Shown: in pieces, positions 46,953-55,683 of the stretch
How positions within the stretch are numbered: the first letter of the stretch is position 1
How the letters are laid out: every line of letters starts with the position of its first letter
Source of the DNA: an uncultured Eubacterium sp.
GTDB lineage: Bacteria; Bacillota; Clostridia; Lachnospirales; Lachnospiraceae
Assembly (NCBI GenBank): GCA_945946665.1
Contig: CAMEWO010000004.1
Location: forward strand, 1-64,000
Length of the DNA: 64,000 nt
Reading direction: 5' to 3'
The notes under the pieces: generated by a model
Databases searched by the model: none
Seen by the model: the letters and a program-made list of their open reading frames with translations, nothing else
What the model was told of the DNA's origin: nothing
Position numbers and translations under genes: made by a program

Positions 46953-47807
46953 ATGAAGTTATGGGAGATAGAACCTAAATCTAATATAATACTTAAAGTG
47001 TCTATTAATGGGCAGTATATTGATTTACCTACAGTTTGCTATTCCCAGGAAAGTGATGGTATTGTATGTGAAGCTATTAGAGTTGAGGGGAGAGCAGTTT
47101 CGCTGGATGGCATAGGTGTCAGTATTGAACTTATGTTTATCCGCCCAGAGAAGTCGCCGGTATTTTGGCGGGGCGTTGCATGTGAAGCAATTTATATTGA
47201 CTCTAAGATGTTTTACAAGCTTACGTGCAAGGAAGATGGCATCGAAAAGAACAGAAGAGAAGCTTTCAGGGTATATATTGGAGTGACAGGCGTAGCGCAG
47301 CTTGGATTAAACAGGAAAGCTATGGATGTTATTGTTAAAGACGTCAGTGAGAACGGCTTTTCGTTCATATCAGAGGAAGATATTGAGGATGTTTTAAGTC
47401 TTCCTGTAAGACTTGTATATACAGATATGGATACTAATTTCTCATTGATGGGGATAGTAGTACGTAAGGTTAAGATAGATGAGAAGAAGTTCCTGTATGG
47501 ATGCAAGCTGAGTGTGGAGAATTCCAGACTTGGACAGTATATTATACAGAAGCAGAGGCAGGCAATTTCAGGAAAGAATGGAAGTATCCCTAAGGAACTG
47601 ATGGGGCAGAATTCCAAGGGTAGCAATACGGATAAGAATGGATTGCTACATGGAAATCAGAGAAAGAATAACTTTAGTGGGGAGTCAGAGAAAAAGTATT
47701 CAATTTCAAAAGCACATGATGATCCTTTTAAACGGTCACTTGACAGTGTTGATAAATCTGAACGAAGGAAAGCATTCAGAAGAACTGCAGACGGAAAGAG
47801 GTTTTAA
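46953..47807 (+). CDS. Second PilZ-domain protein, YcgR-like
   Basis: A 284-residue protein. The N-terminal half resembles a YcgR/PilZN-type barrel, and the PilZ domain starts near the arginine motif in KNRREAFRVYIG, followed by VKDVSENGFSF (D-x-S-x-x-G). The C-terminal 70 residues are polar, Ser/Lys/Asn-rich and end KSERRKAFRRTADGKRF, a second basic cluster. I prefer ATG 46953 after GTGAGG; an in-frame GTG at 46896 would add 19 residues. It is paired with a YvyF-like gene two bases later, so a motility role is likely. Confidence 0.8.
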   Translation: MKLWEIEPKSNIILKVSINGQYIDLPTVCYSQESDGIVCEAIRVEGRAVSLDGIGVSIELMFIRPEKSPVFWRGVACEAIYIDSKMFYKLTCKEDGIEKNRREAFRVYIGVTGVAQLGLNRKAMDVIVKDVSENGFSFISEEDIEDVLSLPVRLVYTDMDTNFSLMGIVVRKVKIDEKKFLYGCKLSVENSRLGQYIIQKQRQAISGKNGSIPKELMGQNSKGSNTDKNGLLHGNQRKNNFSGESEKKYSISKAHDDPFKRSLDSVDKSERRKAFRRTADGKRF

Positions 47808-47809
47808 CT

Positions 47810-48334
47810 ATGAATGATGAGCAGCTTAATACAGGTCTGGAAAGAATGAAGCATATTAATGAGAAACGGAATGAACATAAAAAGAAAACCTTTGAGAAGG
47901 CAAAGGTTTGTGAACAGTGTAATACTAATATGGTTTACATATATGGCGAGATGTACCAGTGTCCGGTGTGTGGAAGAAAAGAACTATCTGATTTTGGAAA
48001 GGTGAGAGAATTTCTTGATGCCAACGGACCACAGCCTGCGGCAGTAATTGCAGATGCAACAGGTGTAAGCCTTCATGCTATTGACCAGTTCCTTAGGCAG
48101 GGAAGGGTTGAGATTCCGGATGGTTCTGAAGTATATATTAAGTGCCAGAATTGTGGAACAGAGATACGGTATGGAAGATATTGTCCTGACTGTATGGCTA
48201 AGATGTCAAAGAATATCAGTGCAGCAATGTGGAATCAGGATGTGGGTGAAAAACCTAAGATTAAGCACAATGCAGCAGGGAAGATGCACACGCTTGAAGA
48301 TTCAAAGAAAAAACGAAGTGGTTATAAAAAGTAA
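47810..48334 (+). CDS. YvyF-like flagellar operon zinc-ribbon protein
   Basis: A 174-residue cytoplasmic protein with an N-terminal zinc ribbon (CEQCNTN and CPVCGRK), a middle helical winged-helix-like segment (FGKVREFLDANGPQPAAVIADATGV), a second zinc pair (CQNCGTEIRYGRYCPDC) and a basic tail. This layout matches the YvyF (TIGR03826) flagellar operon protein family. B. subtilis yvyF lies with flgM. Its function is poorly known. Confidence 0.8.
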   Translation: MNDEQLNTGLERMKHINEKRNEHKKKTFEKAKVCEQCNTNMVYIYGEMYQCPVCGRKELSDFGKVREFLDANGPQPAAVIADATGVSLHAIDQFLRQGRVEIPDGSEVYIKCQNCGTEIRYGRYCPDCMAKMSKNISAAMWNQDVGEKPKIKHNAAGKMHTLEDSKKKRSGYKK

Positions 48335-48344
48335 AAAGGAAGTA

Positions 48345-48394
48345 AAAAGAGCAGCCGTGATACCTTATATATTTGGTATCACGGCTGCCTTTTT
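48345..48394. terminator. Bidirectional terminator between yvyF-like gene and uxaC
   Basis: GCAGCCGTGATACC (48351-48364) pairs perfectly with GGTATCACGGCTGC (48375-48388). T residues follow on the plus strand and A residues precede it, so it can end both the plus-strand yvyF-like unit and minus-strand uxaC. Confidence 0.93.
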
Positions 48395-48431
48395 AAAGGA
48401 AACTTATGATTATGAAAGAAGAAATCATATA

Positions 48432-49838
48432 TTAAAGATCGAAACCGAAGTAACGAACGGCGTTGTTGTATGAGATGCCTTCAACAATCTTCTTTAAAGC
48501 TTTCTCATCATTTGGATACTCGCCATTCTCTACCCATCCACCAATAAGCTCACACATAATTCTTCTGAAGTATTCATGTCTAGTGTATGATAAGAAGCTT
48601 CTTGAATCAGTAAGCATACCGATGAAGTTGCCCAGCAGACTTAAGTTGGCAAGGCTTGTCATCTGGTTAGTCATTCCAACCTTATGGTCATTAAACCACC
48701 ATGCTGAACCCTGCTGAATCTTGCCAACAGCTTTAGAATCCTGGAAACATCCAATAACTGTTCCGATTGCAGCATTAACTGATGGGTTCAGAGAGTAAAT
48801 GATTGTCTTAGGAAGCTCGTCAGTAGCATTAAGTGCATTGAGGAACTGAGCCATCTCTGCTGAACAGTCATATGTGTTGATACAGTCATAACCTGTATCT
48901 GGTCCTAACTGATTGTATCTTAACACATTGTTATCACGGATTGTTCCGTAATGAAGCTGCATTACCCAGTTACGCTTGTTGTATTCCTTACCAACAAATA
49001 CCATAAATGCAGTCTTAAACTTATTCATCTCCTCAGTTGTAACTGAAGCACCAGATAATCTCTTTGCAAAGATTTTCTCGATTTCATCATCTGTGTATGG
49101 CTTGTACATGACATACTCAAGAGCGTGGTCTGATACTGAACATCCCATAGAAGCAAAGAAATCCATTCTATTCTTCAATGCATCCTTAAGTGTTGCAAAT
49201 GAGTTGATTGTAACACCGCTGACCTCAGATAACTTACCGAGGTAATCAAGGTATTCAGGCTTCTCAAGATTCATAGGCTTATCTGGTCTCCATGCAGGAA
49301 GTACCTGCACATCAAATGTATTGTCTTCAGCGATAATCTTGTGCCACTCAAGGGAGTCAACAGGATCGTCTGTTGTACAGATTAATGTTACATTGGACTG
49401 CTTGATAAGGTTCCTTACAGACATAGAAGATTCGGCAAGTTTTGCGTTGCACAGATTCCATACTTCCTCAGCAGTGTCACCGTTAAGGATTCCGTTATAT
49501 CCAAAGTATCTCTGTAATTCAAGGTGGCTCCAGTGGTAAAGTGGGTTACCGATAGCCATCTCCAATGTCTCTGCCCACTTCTGGAACTTCTCTCTGTCAG
49601 AAGCGTCACCTGTAATATATCTCTCATCAACGCCGTTAGTTCTCATCTGACGCCACTTGTAATGGTCTCCACCAAGCCATACCTGAGTAATATTTTCGAA
49701 CTTTCTGTCCTCAGCAATTTCTCTTGGGTTGATATGGCAGTGATAGTCAAGAATTGGCATCTTCTCTGCGTAATCATGGAAGAGATGCTGGGCGGTTGGT
49801 GTAGAAAGTAAAAAGTCTTTGTCCATAAATTGTTTCAT
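48432..49838 (-). CDS. uxaC: Glucuronate/galacturonate isomerase
   Basis: A 468-residue amidohydrolase-fold enzyme converting D-galacturonate to tagaturonate and D-glucuronate to fructuronate. It begins MKQFMDKDFLLSTPTAQHLF and carries the metal motif YHCHINP, then HLELQRYFG and FHIQVLPAWRPDK-like segments (here FDVQVLPAWRPDK). The start at 49838 has GGAGG upstream on the minus strand; a longer in-frame extension to 50039 is not credible. It is divergent from uxaB. Confidence 0.97.
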   Translation of the reverse strand: MKQFMDKDFLLSTPTAQHLFHDYAEKMPILDYHCHINPREIAEDRKFENITQVWLGGDHYKWRQMRTNGVDERYITGDASDREKFQKWAETLEMAIGNPLYHWSHLELQRYFGYNGILNGDTAEEVWNLCNAKLAESSMSVRNLIKQSNVTLICTTDDPVDSLEWHKIIAEDNTFDVQVLPAWRPDKPMNLEKPEYLDYLGKLSEVSGVTINSFATLKDALKNRMDFFASMGCSVSDHALEYVMYKPYTDDEIEKIFAKRLSGASVTTEEMNKFKTAFMVFVGKEYNKRNWVMQLHYGTIRDNNVLRYNQLGPDTGYDCINTYDCSAEMAQFLNALNATDELPKTIIYSLNPSVNAAIGTVIGCFQDSKAVGKIQQGSAWWFNDHKVGMTNQMTSLANLSLLGNFIGMLTDSRSFLSYTRHEYFRRIMCELIGGWVENGEYPNDEKALKKIVEGISYNNAVRYFGFDL

Positions 49839-49917
49839 GGTATTTCCTCCTAGTTGATTGTGATGTATATGCTTTGAATTCTGATTGTATAGTAATAAAA
49901 ATGTAGGCAGATACATC

Positions 49918-49946
49918 TTGATAAATTGATTATACAATGGTATTAT
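49918..49946 (+). promoter_or_regulatory. Promoter of uxaB in the uxaC-uxaB divergent region
   Basis: TTGATA (49918-49923), 17 bp, TATTAT (49941-49946). The 215-bp divergent region must also hold the uxaC promoter; on the minus strand only a weak TATACA -10 candidate (about 49885-49891) is visible. No obvious regulator operator was identified and no regulator gene is in the window. Confidence 0.6.
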
Positions 49947-50053
49947 ACTAAAAACAAGTGCGATGTGGGAAGATATTTTATCCATTATCCATTTGAAAAA
50001 CCAATTTACTGGTGAAAAATAGGGGAGCACCCTAATCAAGAAGGAGATTAATA

Positions 50054-51553
50054 ATGCAAAGATTAAACAAGAGTATTACTCATGCAGTTGACAGACCTGT
50101 TAAGGTTATGCAGTTTGGTGAAGGAAACTTTCTTAGAGCATTCGTAGATTACATATTCGATGTTACTAACGAAAAGACTGATTTCAATGGTGGCGTTGTA
50201 ATTGTAAAACCTATTGAGTTTGGTACACTTGATAGATTTCATGATCAGGAATGTCAGTATACACTTCAGTTAAGAGGTTTCGAGAACGGACAGCCAAAGG
50301 AGATTACTCGTCAGATTACATCTGTAGTTGATGCTGTTGCTGCAATTGAAGACTATGACAAGTTCATGGAATATGGTACTTCTGAGACACTCCGTTTTAT
50401 CGTGTCTAACACAACAGAGGCAGGAATTGTGTTTGATGAGACAGATGATTTCAATGCATGCCCTCCTAAGACATATCCTGGAAAGCTTACAAAGCTCCTT
50501 TTCGAGAGATATAAGAAGTTTAACGGAGCTGCTGATAAGGGACTTATCTTATTGCCATGTGAGCTTATTGCAGATAATGGTATTGAGCTTAAGAAGTGTA
50601 TTATGCAGTTTATTGATCTTTGGAAGCTTGATGATGGATTTAAGGCATGGGTTAACGATAACTGTTCGTTCTGTCCTACTCTGGTAGACAGAATTGTTCC
50701 AGGATATCCAAGAGATGAGGCTGAGGAGCTCTGCAAGGAGTGGGGATATGAAGACCAGCTTATCGACAGGGCAGAAACATTTGGTCTGTGGGTTATTGAG
50801 TCTGATTCTAATCTTCCACTTGAGCAGCTTGAGAAAGAACTTCCATTTAAGGAAGCAGGCCTTAACGTTGTGTTCACTAAGGATCATCACCCATATAAGG
50901 AAAGAAAGGTTAGAATCCTTAATGGTTCTCATACTTCTTTCGTCCTTGCATCATTCCTTGCAGGTAATGATCTTGTTGAGCAGTCAATGAAGGATCCTAC
51001 AATCAGACAGTACATGGAAGAAACTCTTTATGATGAGGTTATTCCAACTCTTTCACTTTCAAAGGATGATTGTGAAACATTTGCTAAGGCTGTTATTGAC
51101 AGATTCCTTAATCCATTCGTAAAGCATCAGCTTCTTTCTATCTCACTTAACTCAGTTTCTAAGTGGGAAGCAAGATGTATGCCTTCATTCCTTGGATACG
51201 TTGACAAGTTTGGCAAACTTCCTAAGTACCTTACATTCTCTATAGCTGCTCTGATGTCATTCTATACATCTCAGACAGAGGTTGAGAATAATGGTGGTAT
51301 CTGCTTACAGGGAGACCGTAATGGTGAGAAGTATTTTATTCAGGATGATAGAGCAGTTCTTGATTTCTTTAAGGAGAACTCTGGAAAGTCACCTGCTGAA
51401 TTTACACATGCTTACTTAAGCAATACTAAGTTCTTGGGAGGCAATGACCTTTCTAAGGTTGCTGGTCTTGAGGATGCTATCACAGCTTATATTACAGATA
51501 TCAGAGCAAGAGGAATGAGAGCAGTTGTAACTGATTTAGTTAATAATAAGTAA
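50054..51553 (+). CDS. uxaB: Tagaturonate reductase (altronate oxidoreductase)
   Basis: A 499-residue mannitol-dehydrogenase-family enzyme reducing tagaturonate to altronate with NADH. VMQFGEGNFLRAFVDYIFD near the N-terminus is the family nucleotide-binding signature; FTKDHHPYKERKVRILNGSHT holds the conserved catalytic segment. Length matches UxaB. AAGGAGA supports the start. It is the second step after UxaC. Confidence 0.95.
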   Translation: MQRLNKSITHAVDRPVKVMQFGEGNFLRAFVDYIFDVTNEKTDFNGGVVIVKPIEFGTLDRFHDQECQYTLQLRGFENGQPKEITRQITSVVDAVAAIEDYDKFMEYGTSETLRFIVSNTTEAGIVFDETDDFNACPPKTYPGKLTKLLFERYKKFNGAADKGLILLPCELIADNGIELKKCIMQFIDLWKLDDGFKAWVNDNCSFCPTLVDRIVPGYPRDEAEELCKEWGYEDQLIDRAETFGLWVIESDSNLPLEQLEKELPFKEAGLNVVFTKDHHPYKERKVRILNGSHTSFVLASFLAGNDLVEQSMKDPTIRQYMEETLYDEVIPTLSLSKDDCETFAKAVIDRFLNPFVKHQLLSISLNSVSKWEARCMPSFLGYVDKFGKLPKYLTFSIAALMSFYTSQTEVENNGGICLQGDRNGEKYFIQDDRAVLDFFKENSGKSPAEFTHAYLSNTKFLGGNDLSKVAGLEDAITAYITDIRARGMRAVVTDLVNNK

Positions 51554-51580
51554 TCTGTTTCTTTATAGTGATGTGATTTA

Positions 51581-51609
51581 AGAGCGGATGGCATTTCATC
51601 CGCTCTTTC
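51581..51609 (+). terminator. Stem-loop between uxaB and uxaA
   Basis: AGAGCGGATG (51581-51590) pairs perfectly with CATCCGCTCT (51597-51606) around a 6-nt loop. The T-run is short, so it may attenuate rather than end transcription into uxaA. Confidence 0.65.
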
Positions 51610-51648
51610 TATGTTGATGATTATATTAATATAACAAGGGAGGTAGAC

Positions 51649-53136
51649 ATGCAGGATTTTATCAAAATTAACAAAGATGATAATGTTGCAGTAGCCTTAA
51701 AGCCAATCAGCAAGGGTACAACCCTCAATGTTGCAGGCACAGAGGTTACAACTATTGAGGATATTCCTCAGGGACATAAGTTTGCAATCAAGCCTGTGAA
51801 TAAGGGCGATGAGGTTGTAAAATATGGCTTCAGAATTGGATATGCCCAGGCTGATGTTGAGGTCGGCGGATGGATTCACACCCATAATTTAAAGACAGCC
51901 CTTGGCGAACTTCTGGATTACACATATAATCCTGAGGGACATGAGGATGTCAAGCCAACCGAGGAGGCATTCTTTGAAGGTTATATGAGAGAGAATGGCA
52001 AGGTTGGTGTCCGTAATGAGGTTTGGATTATTCCTACAGTTGGATGTGTAAACTCAATCGCAAGAGCTATAGAGACTGCCGCAAGACAGGTAAAGCCAGA
52101 GGGCGTTGATGAGGTTGTTGCATTTACCCATCCATATGGATGTTCTCAGACAACAGATGATCAGGAACATACAAGAATTGTTCTTGCTGACCTTATCAAC
52201 CATCCTAACGCTGGAGCTGTACTTGTACTTGGTCTTGGATGTGAGAACAGCCGTATTGAAGTGCTTAAGGATTATATTGGTGATTATAATCCTGACAGAG
52301 TTAAATTCCTTCAGGTTCAGGATGTAGAGAACGAGCAGGAAGAAGCTGCAAAGATTATGTCAGAGCTTATGTCATATGCAAGTAACTTTAAGCGTGAAAA
52401 GGTAAGTGCCAAGGAACTTATTATCGGAATGAAGTGCGGTGGCTCTGACGGATTATCAGGAATTACAGCTAATCCAACAGTTGGACTTTTCTCAGATATG
52501 CTTGTATCTAAGGGCGGTACAACAATTCTTACAGAAGTGCCAGAGATGTTTGGTGCTGAGACAATCCTTATGAACCGTTGTGCTAATAAGGAGCTGTTTG
52601 AGAAGACAGTTCATCTTATCAACGATTTCAAGGAGTACTTTATCAAGAACGGACAGGAGATATACGAGAATCCATCACCTGGTAATAAGGATGGTGGTAT
52701 TACAACTCTTGAGGATAAGTCTCTTGGATGTACACAGAAGTCTGGTTCTTCACTTGTTAAGGGTGTTCTTGCTTATGGTGAGCAGGTTAAGGAGAAAGGT
52801 CTTAATCTCCTTAGTGCTCCAGGAAATGACCTTGTTGCAGCCACAGCATGTGCAGCTTCAGGTGCCCAGATTGTATTATTTACAACAGGACGTGGTACAC
52901 CATTTGCATCACCAGTGCCTACTGTAAAGATTGCAACTAACTCAAGACTTGCAGGCAATAAGGGCAACTGGATTGATTTTAATGCAGGAAGAATTGTAAC
53001 AGATGATCTTCCTATGGAGGATGCAGCGAAGGAACTGTTCCAGCTTGTATTGGATGTTGCTTCAGGCAAGCAGGTTAAGGCTGAGATTGCAGGATTCCAT
53101 GACTTAGCTATATTCAAGCAGGGTGTTACACTGTAA
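51649..53136 (+). CDS. uxaA: Altronate dehydratase
   Basis: A 495-residue iron-dependent enzyme converting altronate to 2-keto-3-deoxygluconate. An N-terminal SAF domain (residues 1-90, ending GGWIHTHNLKT) is fused to the large C-terminal dehydratase domain with HPYGCSQT, GMKCGGSDGLSGITANP and FTTGRGTPFASP. Full length for the UxaA family. GGGAGG precedes the start. Confidence 0.96.
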   Translation: MQDFIKINKDDNVAVALKPISKGTTLNVAGTEVTTIEDIPQGHKFAIKPVNKGDEVVKYGFRIGYAQADVEVGGWIHTHNLKTALGELLDYTYNPEGHEDVKPTEEAFFEGYMRENGKVGVRNEVWIIPTVGCVNSIARAIETAARQVKPEGVDEVVAFTHPYGCSQTTDDQEHTRIVLADLINHPNAGAVLVLGLGCENSRIEVLKDYIGDYNPDRVKFLQVQDVENEQEEAAKIMSELMSYASNFKREKVSAKELIIGMKCGGSDGLSGITANPTVGLFSDMLVSKGGTTILTEVPEMFGAETILMNRCANKELFEKTVHLINDFKEYFIKNGQEIYENPSPGNKDGGITTLEDKSLGCTQKSGSSLVKGVLAYGEQVKEKGLNLLSAPGNDLVAATACAASGAQIVLFTTGRGTPFASPVPTVKIATNSRLAGNKGNWIDFNAGRIVTDDLPMEDAAKELFQLVLDVASGKQVKAEIAGFHDLAIFKQGVTL

Positions 53137-53276
53137 TTACGGTTATAATACCAGCCGGAATAATATTACATGAATTATATTATTAAAAAAATAGTACAAG
53201 CAGTTTAAAAAAGCATAGCCTTAATTAAGGTTTTATGTTAAAATATAAAAAAATACTTTTGGAGGTAACTACAATA

Positions 53277-54374
53277 ATGGATTTAAATTTAAAGCCAGAA
53301 GGCACTTATGCATTTGATGCCGTATCATTAGGTGAGGTAATGCTTCGTCTTGACCCAGGTGAAGGACGTATTCGTACAGCAAGAAACTTCAGAGCATGGG
53401 AAGGCGGCGGAGAGTATAACGTTGTTCGTGGTCTTCGTAGATGCTTCGGCCTTAAGACAGCTGTTCTTACAGCTTTTGCTGATAATGAAGTTGGTAAGCT
53501 TATGGAGGACTTTATCCTTCAGGGTGGTGTTGACACATCTCTTATCTGCTGGAAGAAGACAGATGGTATTGGCCGTCTTTGCAGAAATGGTATCAACTTC
53601 ACAGAGAGAGGATTTGGTATCCGTGGTGCTGTAGGTTGTTCAGACCGTGCTAACACAGCTATTTCACAGGCTACACCAGATGATTTTGATTTCGAGTATA
53701 TCTTCGGTACACTTGGTGTTCGTTGGTTACATACAGGCGGTATCTATGCTGCATTATCTGAGCAGTCATGTGAGACAGTTCTTGCTGCTATTAAGACAGC
53801 TAAGAAGTATGGTACAATTGTATCTTACGATCTTAACTACCGTCCATCAATGTGGTCAGCTATCGGTGGTATTGAGAAGGCTCAGGAAGTTAACAAGGAA
53901 ATCGCAAAGTATGTTGACGTTATGATTGGTAACGAGGAAGACTTTACAGCATGCCTTGGTTTCCAGATTGAGGGTAATGATGAGAACCTTAAGTCTCTTA
54001 ACATCGAGGGCTACAAGAAGATGATTAACGAGGCAGTTAAGACATATCCTAACTTCAAGGCTGTTGCAACAACACTTCGTACAGTTAAGACAGCTACAGT
54101 TAATGACTGGTCAGCTCTTTGCTGGGCAGGTGGAGAAATCTACAAGGCTAAGCAGTATGATGGCCTTGAAATCATGGATAGAGTTGGTGGTGGAGATTCA
54201 TTCGCTTCAGGTCTTATCTATGGTCTTATGACAACAGGTGATGCTGAGACAGCTGTTAACTACGGTGCAGCTCATGGCGCCCTTGCTATGACAACTCCTG
54301 GTGATACAACAATGGCTTCTAAGAAGGAAGTTGAAGCTATCATGGGTGGCGCTGGCGCAAGAGTACAGAGATAA
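53277..54374 (+). CDS. kdgK: 2-keto-3-deoxygluconate kinase (PfkB family)
   Basis: A 365-residue PfkB-family sugar kinase. VSLGEVMLRLDPGEGRI, the GGGEYNV motif and the catalytic DRVGGGDSFASGL are clear. By context it phosphorylates KDG. ATG 53277 has GGAGG seven bases upstream; an ATG at 53235 in frame is not preceded by a site. Codon use is strongly biased like that of rpsB. A CCTTAATTAAGG palindrome lies at 53219-53230 in its upstream region. Confidence 0.93.
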   Translation: MDLNLKPEGTYAFDAVSLGEVMLRLDPGEGRIRTARNFRAWEGGGEYNVVRGLRRCFGLKTAVLTAFADNEVGKLMEDFILQGGVDTSLICWKKTDGIGRLCRNGINFTERGFGIRGAVGCSDRANTAISQATPDDFDFEYIFGTLGVRWLHTGGIYAALSEQSCETVLAAIKTAKKYGTIVSYDLNYRPSMWSAIGGIEKAQEVNKEIAKYVDVMIGNEEDFTACLGFQIEGNDENLKSLNIEGYKKMINEAVKTYPNFKAVATTLRTVKTATVNDWSALCWAGGEIYKAKQYDGLEIMDRVGGGDSFASGLIYGLMTTGDAETAVNYGAAHGALAMTTPGDTTMASKKEVEAIMGGAGARVQR

Positions 54375-54391
54375 TATTTTTTGAATACAGT

Positions 54392-54427
54392 GTCTGTGGG
54401 CTTATTGTTACAATAAGCTTCACAGAC
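54392..54427 (+). other. Hairpin between kdgK and kdgA
   Basis: GTCTGTG (54392-54398) pairs with CACAGAC (54421-54427), enclosing CTTATTG/CAATAAG with a tri-nucleotide loop and a small internal bulge. No T-run follows, so an mRNA stabiliser or processing site is more likely than a terminator. Confidence 0.6.
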
Positions 54428-54464
54428 TATTGTAAATTAATGATTAATTTTAAGGAGATCTATA

Positions 54465-55424
54465 ATGAACGCAGTAATTGAAGAACTTGGTAAAATCGGT
54501 ATTGTACCTGTTATAGCTCTTGATGATGCTAAGGATGCAGAGCCACTTGCAAAGGCTTTAATTGAAGGTGGACTTCCAGCAGCTGAGGTTACATTCAGAA
54601 CAGCAGCAGCAGAAGAGTCAATTAAGATTATGTCAGAGAAGTTCCCAGAGCTTGTTGTTGGTGCTGGTACTGTTCTTACACCAGAACAGGCAGACAGAGC
54701 AATGAACGCTGGCGCTAAGTTTATCGTAAGCCCAGGACTTAATCCTAAGGTTGTTAAGCATTGCCTTGATAAGGGATATCCAATTGTTCCTGGAACAAGT
54801 AATCCTTCAGATGTTGAAGTTGCAATTGAGTTGGGACTTGATGTAGTTAAATTCTTCCCAGCTGAAGCAGCAGGCGGACTTAACATGATTAAGTCGATGG
54901 CAGCTCCATATACACAGATGAAGTTCATGCCTACAGGTGGTATTAATGCCGGCAATCTTAAGACATACCTTGACTTTAACAAGATTGTATGCTGTGGCGG
55001 TTCATGGATGGTTAAGAAGGATTTAGTTGCAGCTGGTGATTTTGAGGGTATCAAGAACCTTACAAGAGAAGCTGTTGACACTATGCTTGGCTTTGAGATG
55101 CGCCATATTGGTATGAACATGGCTAATGCAGAAGAAGCAGAGGAACTTGCTGATACATTAGAGAAGATGTTCAGCTTCCCTAAGAAGGTTGGTAACAGCT
55201 CAATCTTCTCTGGAACTGGATTCGAAATCATGAAGAAGCAGGGCCGTGGAACACATGGACATATTGCTATTGCTACTAACTATATTGAGAGAGCAATATA
55301 CCACCTTCAGAAGAGAGGCTTTGAGTTCGACGAGGATTCAAGAGTTATCAAGGAAGGCAAGTTAAAGGCTATCTATTTCAAGGGCAGCTTTGGTGGATTC
55401 GATATGCACCTTGTTCAGAAGTAA
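54465..55424 (+). CDS. kdgA: KDPG aldolase (Eda/KdgA) with C-terminal VOC-like domain
   Basis: A 319-residue protein. Residues 1-205 are a complete class I KDPG/KHG aldolase: E41 and R45 (AEVTFRT), GAGTVLT, SPGLNP, Schiff-base lysine K129 (VVKFFPAE) and PTGGIN. It splits KDPG to pyruvate and glyceraldehyde-3-phosphate. The ordinary enzyme ends there; here about 110 further residues (MRHIGMNMANAEEAEELA to GGFDMHLVQ) look like a VOC/glyoxalase-type module with candidate metal residues in RHIG, GHIAIAT and the terminal FDMH. The role of this extension is unknown to me. It closes the galacturonate operon. Confidence 0.9.
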   Translation: MNAVIEELGKIGIVPVIALDDAKDAEPLAKALIEGGLPAAEVTFRTAAAEESIKIMSEKFPELVVGAGTVLTPEQADRAMNAGAKFIVSPGLNPKVVKHCLDKGYPIVPGTSNPSDVEVAIELGLDVVKFFPAEAAGGLNMIKSMAAPYTQMKFMPTGGINAGNLKTYLDFNKIVCCGGSWMVKKDLVAAGDFEGIKNLTREAVDTMLGFEMRHIGMNMANAEEAEELADTLEKMFSFPKKVGNSSIFSGTGFEIMKKQGRGTHGHIAIATNYIERAIYHLQKRGFEFDEDSRVIKEGKLKAIYFKGSFGGFDMHLVQK

Positions 55425-55483
55425 TCAGAACGGATTACGCTAATTACAACTAATTGAATATTTTTATGAAATTAATTATTAAG

Positions 55484-55517
55484 ACCTGGAGGCTGGTTGA
55501 CAGCTTTCAGGTTTTTT
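55484..55517 (+). terminator. Terminator after kdgA
   Basis: ACCTGGAGGCTG pairs with CAGCTTTCAGGT (12 positions with two G-U pairs) around GTTGA, followed by six T residues. Confidence 0.85.
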
Positions 55518-55683
55518 GTACTATTTTTATCTGAAAATAAATTTTTTTGACTATATATGATATGATATGAGTGGATTATTTTGAATTATTTAATCATGTA
55601 ACTGAAGATGAATTAAGATATTTAATATTAATACAAAATGTGTTTAAATAAGTTAAAATTATCAATGATAGGAGAAATCAAAA

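Noticed and set aside
49839-50039. In-frame upstream extension of uxaC
   Set aside because: It covers the divergent promoter region and encodes a random hydrophobic stretch; GGAGG directly precedes the start at 49838.
53137-53276. Promoter and operator upstream of kdgK
   Set aside because: A CCTTAATTAAGG palindrome and AT-rich boxes are there, but no convincing -35/-10 pair, and such palindromes are common in AT-rich DNA.
54437-55231. Long open frame of about 264 codons on the minus strand
   Set aside because: It lies wholly over the aldolase gene, has Ser/Pro/Ala-rich composition typical of the antisense of this codon bias, and lacks a family match or ribosome site.
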